Of a DNA stretch of 64,000 nucleotides, positions 45,613 through 54,016 are shown piece after piece (the first letter of the stretch is position 1; each line of letters starts with the position of its first letter). The position numbers and the translations under genes were made by a program. Source of the stretch: Dyadobacter bucti (GTDB lineage Bacteria; Bacteroidota; Bacteroidia; Cytophagales; Spirosomataceae). The stretch spans positions 1,302,001 through 1,366,000 of the forward strand of contig NZ_SWFP01000001.1 in NCBI RefSeq assembly GCF_005869225.1. Direction: 5' to 3'. The notes under the pieces were generated by a model. The model worked only from the letters and a program-made list of their open reading frames with translations. It did no database searches and was not told the origin of the DNA.

Positions 45613-46874
45613 ACGAAGATCTTTCGCTTCTGATTTCCCGGCTGTACCGCAATCATTTCGGAAAAATGGTTGCGGTTCTGATGTACCATACCGGCATAGA
45701 AGAAATCGCGGTTTCCGAAGATATTGTTCAGGAAGCATTTGCAATAGCCTCCGATAAGTGGCAGAAAAGTATCCCGGACCAGCCGGAAGCATGGTTGTAC
45801 AAAACGATCAGGAACATTGCTTACAATAACCTGAAGAAAGAAAAACGAAAACAAGTTCTTGAATATGACCTTATCGCTTTTGACCCGCAATTGGTTGACG
45901 ACCATGATTTACTGAGGATACTGTTTGCTTGTCTGCAGCCGGCTTTTCCGCCGAAAGTCCAGCTAGTGATCGTCCTGCGATATGTTTGCGGTTTACGGGT
46001 GAAACGTATTGCCGCTTTACTGGCCTCGAATGAGGAAAACATATCTAAAATCCTCTATCGCTGGCGTGCGCAAAACAAATCCGAAAATTTCATCCTGACG
46101 GAAATGTCGGGTAAGCCGGACAGCCAGAAGGTCAGAATGGCGCTCAAAATTCTGTACGTCATGTTTACGGAGGGTTACCAACTGTCTGAGGAAGGCGGTC
46201 TTTCCGATGAAGTTTTATGTGAAGACGCTTTGAGCCTGCTGCAGGAAATGATGAAAATGGACATTGTGGCGAACGGAGAAGTGAAAGCATTGTACGCATG
46301 GATGCTGTACAATCTGGCCAGAGCCGAGACCAGAACAAACCAGCTTGATGAACTGACTGTACTGGCCGAACAGGACCGTACCCGCTGGAACCGTGAAATG
46401 ATCGCCGTGGCGAACCACTATCTGCTCTGTTCCCAAAAGGAATCACTGAGCACCAGCGCGTACCAGTTAGAGGCTGCAATTGCCTATAAACATACGCAGG
46501 CAACCACATTTGCAGAAACGGACTGGCATGGAATAGCCGGTCTGTACGAAAAACTTGTGATCCTTAATCCATCCCCTTTTACGAAACTGGGGCAGGCGGC
46601 GGCATTGTATTTTGGCATGAATGAAACAGGGGCAATTGAAATCCTGAATCAATGGAACGCCAATCCGTTTTTTCAGAATTACCACCTGATCCATTGTTTC
46701 TGGGCCAGAATATACCGGGATAAAAACGATGTGCCCCGTGCGTTGGCCTCTTACAAAAAAGCGCTGACCTGCCCGGTCAACGCTTTTGAGAAAAAATTCA
46801 TAGAAAGGGAAATAGACATCCTTCCCAAACTGAGCTTGTCCCAGTGCTCGGGGCCTACATCAAATCCGCCGTGA
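45609..46874 (+). CDS. ECF42-type sigma factor with C-terminal extension
   Basis: This is a sigma-70 family factor of 421 residues, about twice the normal ECF length. It starts with GTG at 45609, overlapping the YCII stop (GTGA). Region 2 lies at about 5-75 (LISRLYRNHFGKMVAVLM, AVSEDIVQEAFAIASDKW, PEAWLYKTIRNIAYNNLKK) and region 4 at about 105-160 (FPPKVQLVIVLRYVCGLRVKRIAALLASNEENISKILYRWR). The extension of about 250 residues contains VMFTEGYQLSEEGGLSDEVLCEDALSLLQEMM and TPR-like helices, as described for ECF42. No anti-sigma gene is adjacent; the extension is thought to control these factors. It converges with the HiPIP gene, 31 bp between stops. Confidence 0.9.
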   Translation: MNEDLSLLISRLYRNHFGKMVAVLMYHTGIEEIAVSEDIVQEAFAIASDKWQKSIPDQPEAWLYKTIRNIAYNNLKKEKRKQVLEYDLIAFDPQLVDDHDLLRILFACLQPAFPPKVQLVIVLRYVCGLRVKRIAALLASNEENISKILYRWRAQNKSENFILTEMSGKPDSQKVRMALKILYVMFTEGYQLSEEGGLSDEVLCEDALSLLQEMMKMDIVANGEVKALYAWMLYNLARAETRTNQLDELTVLAEQDRTRWNREMIAVANHYLLCSQKESLSTSAYQLEAAIAYKHTQATTFAETDWHGIAGLYEKLVILNPSPFTKLGQAAALYFGMNETGAIEILNQWNANPFFQNYHLIHCFWARIYRDKNDVPRALASYKKALTCPVNAFEKKFIEREIDILPKLSLSQCSGPTSNPP

Positions 46875-46905
46875 TTGGCCACCAGCAAACAATTGACGCA
46901 ATGCT

Positions 46906-47259
46906 TCAAACCTGCGGCGCCCAGTAGGTACAGTTTCCCTCGGGAGCTACCGGCCCGGTGAAAAGCAGGCAGCCGCCACATTCTTTTCCTTCTGCTACGG
47001 TTATCCATAATTTGCAGCCATCGCATTGTTTGTCGGGCATGGGCGAGAGGCTTACATAACCCAGGGCTTTTCTTTTTTCCACATCCACAGGGCTTACTCC
47101 CGTGAGATCTTCACAAGGATTTCCGGCGGCGGGTGAACTGATATTTGCCACATTTTTCTTGGCACTCCGGCAACCGGCAATCCATAAACTTCCAGCCGAC
47201 AGGGCCAGTGACGATTTCAGACATTTTTGCAGGAATGCCCTTCTGTTTTTTTTATTCAT
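46906..47259 (-). CDS. High-potential iron-sulfur protein (HiPIP), probable Tat-exported lipoprotein
   Basis: This is a small one-electron carrier with a 4Fe-4S cluster. The 117 residues start MNKKNRRAFLQKCLKSSLALSAGSLWIAGC: an RR-type (Tat-like) signal ending in a lipobox, IAGC, so it is probably anchored as a lipoprotein. The mature part shows the HiPIP ligand pattern CDGCKLW, GKECGGCLLFTGPVAPEG and NCTYWAP. There is an extra Cys pair region near residue 50 (NPCEDLTGVSP). It is the last gene of uptake locus 3, 53 bp after the TIGR02604-like protein gene, and may take electrons from that protein. Confidence 0.88.
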   Translation of the reverse strand: MNKKNRRAFLQKCLKSSLALSAGSLWIAGCRSAKKNVANISSPAAGNPCEDLTGVSPVDVEKRKALGYVSLSPMPDKQCDGCKLWITVAEGKECGGCLLFTGPVAPEGNCTYWAPQV

Positions 47260-47312
47260 AAATAAAATACTTGTAATGAATGTGTTTTGGCAATAACTGT
47301 TTCAAATGAGAT

Positions 47313-49433
47313 TTACCGGACATTCATAGCCTTCTTCACCAAGTGAATTGCTTTCGTTACTTCATCCCCGGATTTATCCTCCATTTTTTGCAAACTTCTG
47401 ATCACATTTTTATCCGGTTCGGTTTGGTTCTTCGACCGTTTGATTCCTTTTGCCAATCCGTTCAATACCGCAGCCTGATAGCTTTTATCTTTGTTCTCCA
47501 AAACACCCAATAACCCGCCGATTTCATTTTTCCCATTTCTCGATCCGGTTATATAGCCGAAATCTTCCGCAAACTTCAGCTTCCCGGGAGACGCGCTGTC
47601 AAAAAACCCGCTCTCCGCCAGCAGTCCGGCCATCTCAGCAGAGCTGCCGGGAACAGAACTCAGTACCGATAGGCGGTAAAGGGGTTGTTCTGCATTTTTT
47701 CCGGCCACATTTACCAGTACCGGCAAAACCTCTTTTCCCGAAAACTGCCCCAAGCTCAGGCTTGCCTGATATGACACCTGCGGGGACGGATCGTTTGTCA
47801 GTTTGATAACTTCCGGGAGGTATTTCGGATATTTTTCAGCCAGTACCAGTCCATGTTCCCGCATGCCCGGATGGGTGTCTGCCAATGCGCTGCCTACCAT
47901 TCCCTCCTCCAGCGCGCCAAGGCCTTCCAGGGCATACATGATATGCAAACGGCCGCGGGCGTCCTGGGTTTCCGCGAACGCCTTTTTCAGGATCGGTACC
48001 ATGCTTTGGTCCTGCCTTTCCAGCAGCAGACGCTGCGCATTCAGCCGCCACCATTGGTTGGGATGGGACAAAAACGGAATGAGCTCGGCGGAGTTTTTGC
48101 TGTGAAGATCGGGTAGCTGAAGATTCCGTTTTTCGCCGACCTTAGGGAAAATCCGCCAGATCCGGCCATATTGTTCGCCTTTTGAAAAATCCATATCGGC
48201 TTTCAGATCCTCTGGAATGGATACCGGCGTTTCGATATGCTGACGGTACATATCGATCAGATAAAGATACCCGTCGGGCCCGAGCGCCATGTTGACGGGG
48301 CGGAACCAACTGTCGGTGGATGCCAGAAATTCCCCGCCTTTATCCTCCCCGCTGCGGGTGGCAGTATACGCAGGCTGCCCGGGCTGTGATTTGATCACAT
48401 CCCGGTGAACAAGGTTTCCTGCAACCTCACCCGTAAAAACAGAGCCGTAGAAAGATTCGGGGAAAGCATCACCTCCATAGTAGGTGGCGCCGGATGCCCC
48501 GGTAAAATGGTCGCGTGCATACTCTTTGTTCCCCGTTTTCAGCGAATCATATTTGGCCTGGCGGCGGTCGCTGCGCTGCTGACGCCAATAAGGCGTCGCC
48601 GACTTCTGGAACATTTCGAGTTCGTGGTCCGAAACATTTACGTCGGTACGATAACTCGGCAGGTACGGGTGGCGGTTTACATATCTCGCGGCAATGGGCG
48701 ATTGCTGAATATGCAGGGTATTTTGGGTATAAAAACGATGCCCCCAGTCATCGATAGCCTGCCCGAACTGACCAGTGCCCGACTCCGGCTCAAATATGCC
48801 TCGGTCCATACGGAACCGGAAACCTCCTCCCCCAACCTGAATAGCGGGTTTGTCGGGCCATTTTGGCGAAGTGATCAGCCCGGCTTGTCCGTTGTTATTG
48901 GCATAGATCCAGTTGTCCGCCCCGAAGCGCAGGCTGGTGATCTGTGCTTCGGAATTTTTTGCGAAAAAACCTGTAAAAAGCACTTCTCTGCTATCGGCTT
49001 TGAAATCACCATTGGTATCTTTTAAATATAAAATATCCGGAGCCGCCGCCACGATGATGCCTGCTTTCCAGGGAAGCACAGATGTTGCGCTTGGCAGGCC
49101 GTCCGCATACACGTACGATTTATCTATTTTACCATCTCCGTCAGTATCCTTTAAAAGCCGGATCCTTCCCTTAAAATTTCCGGGTTTTGCGTCGTAAGGA
49201 TAATCGCCCATTTCAACGACATAGATGTTCTTATTGTCATCAAAAACCATATCGACAGGAGAAAGCACGTCCGGTTCCGCCACGAAGGGCTCGATACCGA
49301 AAGCATCATGGAGCTGAAAAGTGCCCATGGATTCCTGCGGGGAAAGTGCCTGCGGGTAACGCTGGGAAAAGGCCGGCAAGCAAGGAATTGCCAATAAAAA
49401 AAGGTTGATTGTTATGTTGAATATGTATTTCAT
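47313..49433 (-). CDS. Secreted TIGR02604-like beta-propeller protein with HEAT-like repeats (putative dehydrogenase)
   Basis: The 706-residue protein has a signal peptide (MKYIFNITINLFLLAIPCLPAFSQ). The N-terminal about 420 residues match the 'putative membrane-bound dehydrogenase' propeller family (TIGR02604 type): PFVAEPDVLSPVDMVFDDNKNIYVVEM, GRIRLLKDTDGDGKIDKSYVYADGL, GIIVAAAPDILYLKDTNGD, RFGADNWIYANNNGQ, PVNMALGPDGYLYLIDMYRQHIE. This fold is related to soluble PQQ glucose/sorbosone dehydrogenases. The C-terminal about 250 residues carry HEAT-like helical pairs (LLLERQDQSMVPILKKAFAE and similar). The C-terminal cytochrome domain found in many relatives (CxxCH) is absent. The adjacent HiPIP could replace it as electron acceptor; that is inference. 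Confidence 0.82.
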   Translation of the reverse strand: MKYIFNITINLFLLAIPCLPAFSQRYPQALSPQESMGTFQLHDAFGIEPFVAEPDVLSPVDMVFDDNKNIYVVEMGDYPYDAKPGNFKGRIRLLKDTDGDGKIDKSYVYADGLPSATSVLPWKAGIIVAAAPDILYLKDTNGDFKADSREVLFTGFFAKNSEAQITSLRFGADNWIYANNNGQAGLITSPKWPDKPAIQVGGGGFRFRMDRGIFEPESGTGQFGQAIDDWGHRFYTQNTLHIQQSPIAARYVNRHPYLPSYRTDVNVSDHELEMFQKSATPYWRQQRSDRRQAKYDSLKTGNKEYARDHFTGASGATYYGGDAFPESFYGSVFTGEVAGNLVHRDVIKSQPGQPAYTATRSGEDKGGEFLASTDSWFRPVNMALGPDGYLYLIDMYRQHIETPVSIPEDLKADMDFSKGEQYGRIWRIFPKVGEKRNLQLPDLHSKNSAELIPFLSHPNQWWRLNAQRLLLERQDQSMVPILKKAFAETQDARGRLHIMYALEGLGALEEGMVGSALADTHPGMREHGLVLAEKYPKYLPEVIKLTNDPSPQVSYQASLSLGQFSGKEVLPVLVNVAGKNAEQPLYRLSVLSSVPGSSAEMAGLLAESGFFDSASPGKLKFAEDFGYITGSRNGKNEIGGLLGVLENKDKSYQAAVLNGLAKGIKRSKNQTEPDKNVIRSLQKMEDKSGDEVTKAIHLVKKAMNVR

Positions 49434-49518
49434 GGTTCAGAAAGGTTTTCAGGTTCACGGCGCAGCAAGCCAGAGCCCGAAGTATTTCCGGACGCTGCCC
49501 ACACTGCCAGTTGGTTTT

Positions 49519-50892
49519 TTATTTGTGAAAAAGTGATTTGTAATGTGGGATTGTGTCAAAAATTCCGCCGCTGCGATCGTAGAAATCCCGATCGAGCCGG
49601 AACACGCCTCTCTCCGCACTTGCCCAGCTGGCCCCGGAATCGGGCAGATAGCTGCGCATTTGTTCCCAGTTTTTGTAGTTCATATCACCGTTTGTTTCCA
49701 GTAATCCCATACCCAGATCGGGAAAAGGTGCGAGCCGGGCCGCCAGGTTTTTGTGCCACTCCAGAAGCGCAGGATTAACCGTGAGATCCGAGCAGGCGCA
49801 GGGAATTCGATGTGCGTGGGCAATGCGGGCAATTTTCATGGAGAGGCTCAACGTTTTGGCCACGCCCTTTAAAATAATAGCACCATAGCCGAGTTCCAGA
49901 CATTTCAGCGTACTGGCCTCATCATTGGCCCGCTCGTCGGCGGCGATCCGCAGCCCCAGCCCGCCCACATGCTCGTCGCTGGTTTCGGGAAGCGGTTCTT
50001 CGATAAACAGGATATGTGAAAACGCCCCGATTTTGTGGGCATAATCGATCAGCTTTTCGAGTGTTTCCTTTTTCTGGTAGCGGCCGTTGGAATCCAGGGT
50101 GTACAGGATCCTGCCGTTTTGGGTTTCTGTGCTGTTTTTATCTTTTAATGCCTCATGAATTTCAGCCAGCCGGGCCTTGTCTTTTTCGAGCATTTCCGCC
50201 TGGCTTCCGGGTTGTCCGGTTTTTATTTTTATTACAAAATAACCTTTATCGACCGCCTGCTGAATCTCTTGCACAGGCATCCCATACGGAACCTGGAACA
50301 TGACGGCCACTTTCCGGTTTTGATGTGACAGGGCTGCCTTGTAAGCCTCGGGCACCATATCATCATAGCTGGTCAATCCATTCTCACGTGCGTATAAAAG
50401 CCAGGCAGCATTGTCTACGCTGACGAGTGCGTTTAAAATAAAATTCACGCTCAGATCGGCTCTGTCGGTCAGGTTTGCGGCTACCGGGCCAAGTCTCGGG
50501 ATCAGTTCGTCCATCAGCGAAACGGGGTCAGCAAAGGGAATTTCCCTGGCAAGCAGTGATGCTTTCTGCGTAAGCACATACATGAGCGCATTTCCGGCAG
50601 CTTCCGGATAGTGGCTGAAAAGTTCGGCGTCACCATAAAGTACACTCTGGGTAGCGAGCCCGATCCCTTCATGGTTTTCTGTTGAAAGCCTGGACACAGT
50701 TTGCCAAAGCTCGGTCAGATAGCCGCCTTTAAATCCGAACGGACGCAGCAGAGGCTCTCTTTCAAAATCAGAATCGGTTGAAATGATCCTTAGCATAGAT
50801 TGTTTTTTCAAATTCCCAATAAACGGAAGTCCGGCAGGATAAGCTAAAACCGCCGCCATACCCGACTTCCTGATAAAATCTCTCCGGTCCAT
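49519..50892 (-). CDS. Enolase-superfamily enzyme (mandelate racemase/muconate lactonizing type) with Tat-like signal
   Basis: This metal-dependent enzyme abstracts an alpha-proton from a carboxylate, so it is an epimerase, racemase, dehydratase or cycloisomerase. I chose the ATG at 50892, giving MDRRDFIRKSGMAAVLAYPAGL, a twin-arginine-like signal; an in-frame GTG at 50922 is the alternative. The product has about 457 residues, longer than the 350-400 of cytoplasmic relatives. Active-site features are the KxK motif (FVIKIKTGQPG), metal ligands in TLDSNGRY, FIEEPLPE and RIAADERAND, and a Lys on the next strand (AIILKGVAKTLSLSM), the MLE/dipeptide-epimerase pattern. It follows the ceramidase-like gene closely, in the same operon. 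The substrate cannot be told from this. Confidence 0.82.
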   Translation of the reverse strand: MDRRDFIRKSGMAAVLAYPAGLPFIGNLKKQSMLRIISTDSDFEREPLLRPFGFKGGYLTELWQTVSRLSTENHEGIGLATQSVLYGDAELFSHYPEAAGNALMYVLTQKASLLAREIPFADPVSLMDELIPRLGPVAANLTDRADLSVNFILNALVSVDNAAWLLYARENGLTSYDDMVPEAYKAALSHQNRKVAVMFQVPYGMPVQEIQQAVDKGYFVIKIKTGQPGSQAEMLEKDKARLAEIHEALKDKNSTETQNGRILYTLDSNGRYQKKETLEKLIDYAHKIGAFSHILFIEEPLPETSDEHVGGLGLRIAADERANDEASTLKCLELGYGAIILKGVAKTLSLSMKIARIAHAHRIPCACSDLTVNPALLEWHKNLAARLAPFPDLGMGLLETNGDMNYKNWEQMRSYLPDSGASWASAERGVFRLDRDFYDRSGGIFDTIPHYKSLFHK

Positions 50893-50921
50893 TGCATGCA
50901 GGCTGGTTATTGGCCACGTCA

Positions 50922-52334
50922 CTATTTCTGCAATAGCTGAAACATGGCCTTCATCAGCACACCTTCCACTTCGGGCGCTACACTCGAGGCGCGGTCGCTT
51001 ACCTCATAGCCGCCTTTTTTATAGGCGTCGGCCGTTCCGATATAACCAGGCCCCAGGTCCCCGTAGGCAGCCATGGCAACAAAAAGATCCGGTCTTTTCG
51101 CCTTGGCTGCAAGCTGGTATTCCACAAAAAGTTCGCCCGGCATATATAGTATCCTCGCGTTTTTTAATTTCAGGCACGCCAGGTCGAGTTTTTTCCCGCT
51201 TTCGCAACGTCGGAGCCAGGCTATCTTACCTGCGTTTCCATTGTTTTCGTGCAGGATCGCATTGCCCGCTGCAAGATCCTCTTTCATTTTGTATAAATGC
51301 GCAGCCGGCGGCAAAGCGACCGGAACCACCGTCCAGTCTATATCCCCGGGTTTGATCGCTTCACGCTTTGTTGCTTCCCAGGCAAGCTTCATACCTTCTG
51401 CAAGCCTCTCGGCGAAGATAAGCCGGTTGGCCGGAGAACCATCGTTGTACTTGCCCGCGGCGATGTTCCCTCCTGCCCCGTTGAAATGAATATGAAGGGC
51501 CTCCGGCTCGGCAAGCTGCCGGTAAAAGCGGGCTACCCCTGGAAAATCGGGATTGACCACACCGGTACGGTAATAGCTCTGCGGGTGCGTGGCGTAGTAA
51601 GTGAGCACTGCGACGGGCTTGTCCCCATTCCAGAAACTGACAAGCGACAATTCGGGATCGATCAGCCCTTCGGGTTCCGCCCGGATCGCGGGGTCCTTGG
51701 TCGTCGACATCCGCGTTACCCGTACTTTTCCGTCCGGGCCGTATATGTTCCTGTTGGAAGCCACTTTATGTACTTTGGATTTCCCCAGCCCTATATGCGT
51801 CACAGGGCGGGATTTGCCAAGAGAATTTTTCACAGCCACAGTAAGCTCCCGCAAAGCCTGGCGCGGGAAATCTCCATTGAATTGCGTAGGATTAATGAAT
51901 GCCGGGTCAATTCCCGCCTCAAGAAGTACCTGCTCGGCCCCGGCATCATACCGGGGTGCATCGTGCTGATGCAATACGTTCACGCTTACGCGCTGGGGCG
52001 TTGTTCCGGCCGCCGTGGCCAGCGCATTTCTGAACTCGTCCATTCCTTCATTGCTGATGCCAAGCCAGTCTACCGCACACAAAACAACCGGCAAACCCGA
52101 ACCAAATAATACGATCCCTTTCGCACGCAGGCCCAGGTCCCATTTGTTGATCTCAGGGTCATAGGACAAATGGCTTCCGACGGGAGGCGTTACGTCAATA
52201 TCAAAAGTGGACAGTCTGACGGTGTCCGGCTGTTGGGCCAAAACATTTTGACTTAAAAGGAACAGCAGCATAACACCTGTTTTACAGACGTATCTGAGGT
52301 AAAATATGCCTGAACGATCTCGGTAGTGATACAT
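50922..52334 (-). CDS. Secreted neutral/alkaline ceramidase-like hydrolase
   Basis: The 470-residue exported protein resembles the N-terminal domain of neutral/alkaline non-lysosomal ceramidases: STFDIDVTPPVGSHLSYDP at the start of the mature part, a metal-site-like VNVLHQHDAPRYDAG, VAVLTYYATHPQSYYRTG, IHFNGAGGNIAAGKYNDGS and LYMPGELFVEYQLAAKA near the end. The signal is YVCKTGVMLLFLLSQNVLAQ; translation may begin at the ATG at 52334 or at an internal ATG at residue 22. Bona fide ceramidases are longer (about 650-700) and have a C-terminal immunoglobulin-like domain that is missing here. Such short relatives are frequent in Bacteroidota and Planctomycetota catabolic loci and probably hydrolyse other amides or esters. 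It sits 8 bp after susD3. Confidence 0.8.
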   Translation of the reverse strand: MYHYRDRSGIFYLRYVCKTGVMLLFLLSQNVLAQQPDTVRLSTFDIDVTPPVGSHLSYDPEINKWDLGLRAKGIVLFGSGLPVVLCAVDWLGISNEGMDEFRNALATAAGTTPQRVSVNVLHQHDAPRYDAGAEQVLLEAGIDPAFINPTQFNGDFPRQALRELTVAVKNSLGKSRPVTHIGLGKSKVHKVASNRNIYGPDGKVRVTRMSTTKDPAIRAEPEGLIDPELSLVSFWNGDKPVAVLTYYATHPQSYYRTGVVNPDFPGVARFYRQLAEPEALHIHFNGAGGNIAAGKYNDGSPANRLIFAERLAEGMKLAWEATKREAIKPGDIDWTVVPVALPPAAHLYKMKEDLAAGNAILHENNGNAGKIAWLRRCESGKKLDLACLKLKNARILYMPGELFVEYQLAAKAKRPDLFVAMAAYGDLGPGYIGTADAYKKGGYEVSDRASSVAPEVEGVLMKAMFQLLQK

Positions 52335-52342
52335 AGCCAGGC

Positions 52343-53992
52343 TTAGTAGTTAGGGTTTTGTTTGAGCTTTGCATTTTTATCCAGTACGGGCTGCGGGATG
52401 GGCAAGAGATAATTTTTGTTGGCAAAAAATATCCTGCCCCCGTTCGGCGCTTCTATAACGGAATAGACCTTTTTGCCTGCTTCTTTCACTATTTTCATTG
52501 CATGAAAAGGGCCGTTCAGAGTAGTCTCGGCTATTTTAAGCCTCAACAGGTCGGGCCAGCGTTTTTCCTCGAATGCAAGCTCAACCCTCCTTTCCTGCTG
52601 GATCAACGCACGCATCTGCGCCTGCGTCAGCCCGGACTTCAATGCCGGCAGCCCGGAACGTTCCCGTACCTTGTTCACTGCGCTGTAAACCGTTTCGTCG
52701 GGTCCGACTTCCTCATTTCTTGCTTCGGCATAGCTGAGAAGCACTTCTGCATATCTGAAAATGATAAAGCTGGCGCTGCTGAGCCGCTGGTCGCCACTGG
52801 CAAATTCATACTTGGGATTCAGGCCTTTTCGGAGGTAGTAGCCTGTATTGGTGGCTTCGTTGGCACTGGACAGGTCGAGGGTGTTGCGGGAACCCGAACC
52901 GATCCACATTTCCATTTCATAACCCAGCCATTTGCAGCCATCATAGATCACCGACTGGTAAAATCTCTTCTCCCGGTTCAGGTAAGGATTTTGAGGATCA
53001 TAACCCGAAGCAGGATCCGTAATAGGCAGCCCGTTCGCCATAAAATAGGAATCCACAATCTCCTGGGTAGGATTCGGTGCGCTCCATGCACGCTGTGTAC
53101 CGCCCACGATCCAGGCACCATGTAAGCCCTCCCTGCTAGCCCCCAGGGTAGTGCCGCCCAGGTAAGCTTTGTCAAAAATGACTTCTACATTGTTATTATT
53201 TTCCTCATAAAACAAAGTTTCGAGATCGGGAAAGAGGCTGTATTTATTCAAATCCATCACCTGTTTGTTGGTCGCAGCCGCGGCGGCCCATCTTGTTTTA
53301 TCATTTGTCGGGTTTTTCAACGGGCTTGCCTGAAACAGTTCGCACCAGCCTTTCAGTGTGAGCGCGGCACCCTTACTGGCTCTTCCCTTGTCGGGAGTAA
53401 GCGGCAGGTCGGTAGCCATCGCGGCACATTCGTCTGTGATGAACTTAAAGGTCTCATCCGAGGTGCTCCGTTCGCGGAATATTTCATCTCCCTGCTCCTC
53501 GCGGTTCAGCACTTCCGTGATGATCGGTACGCCTCCGTAGCGGACCCAGAGCATCTGATAAAAATACGCTCTCAGAAACCGTGTTTCAGCGATCCGCATT
53601 GTTTTCCAGGCATCCGGTAAAGCACTTGCAGTTACTTTTTCAATGAACAGATTACATTTCCGGATCTTCGCATAATTGGTAGTCCAGTCGTCGCGGACCG
53701 AACCCGGGGTGTAGCTTGATTTGGCATAGGCAGTGAAGCTATAACCCGAAGAAGAACCCCGCATGGTATTGTCTGAAAAGCTTTCGTCAGGATCGTTCGT
53801 GGTAAATGAACCGGGCAGGCTTCCGTAAATATCATTCAGGAACATATCGGCATTCCCGGTGGTTGCCCAGGCATTATTATCTGAAACCTGGTCTGTAGGC
53901 GAGACATCCAGATAGCTGTCGCAGGAGGCAAGTCCGGAGCCCAGGAGCACCACAGCAAAGGCTGAATAGAAGTAATGGTTTATCGCTCTCAT
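52343..53992 (-). CDS. SusD/RagB-family outer-membrane lipoprotein, locus 3
   Basis: This is the substrate-binding lipoprotein paired with SusC3. The 549 residues start with a signal ending VVLLGSGLASC (lipid-anchor Cys24) followed by DSYLDVSPTDQVSDNNAW. Family features are FLRAYFYQMLWVRYGGVPII, GRASKGAALTLKGWCELFQAS, IFRYAEVLLSYAEARNEEVG, VNKVRERSGLPAL, QERRVELAFEEKRWPDLLRLK and YLLPIPQPVLDKN. It lies 24 bp after susC3 and 8 bp before the ceramidase-like gene, so it belongs to one transcript. Confidence 0.94.
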   Translation of the reverse strand: MRAINHYFYSAFAVVLLGSGLASCDSYLDVSPTDQVSDNNAWATTGNADMFLNDIYGSLPGSFTTNDPDESFSDNTMRGSSSGYSFTAYAKSSYTPGSVRDDWTTNYAKIRKCNLFIEKVTASALPDAWKTMRIAETRFLRAYFYQMLWVRYGGVPIITEVLNREEQGDEIFRERSTSDETFKFITDECAAMATDLPLTPDKGRASKGAALTLKGWCELFQASPLKNPTNDKTRWAAAAATNKQVMDLNKYSLFPDLETLFYEENNNNVEVIFDKAYLGGTTLGASREGLHGAWIVGGTQRAWSAPNPTQEIVDSYFMANGLPITDPASGYDPQNPYLNREKRFYQSVIYDGCKWLGYEMEMWIGSGSRNTLDLSSANEATNTGYYLRKGLNPKYEFASGDQRLSSASFIIFRYAEVLLSYAEARNEEVGPDETVYSAVNKVRERSGLPALKSGLTQAQMRALIQQERRVELAFEEKRWPDLLRLKIAETTLNGPFHAMKIVKEAGKKVYSVIEAPNGGRIFFANKNYLLPIPQPVLDKNAKLKQNPNY

Positions 53993-54016
53993 GTCTGATT
54001 TTTTTGATCTGTTGAA

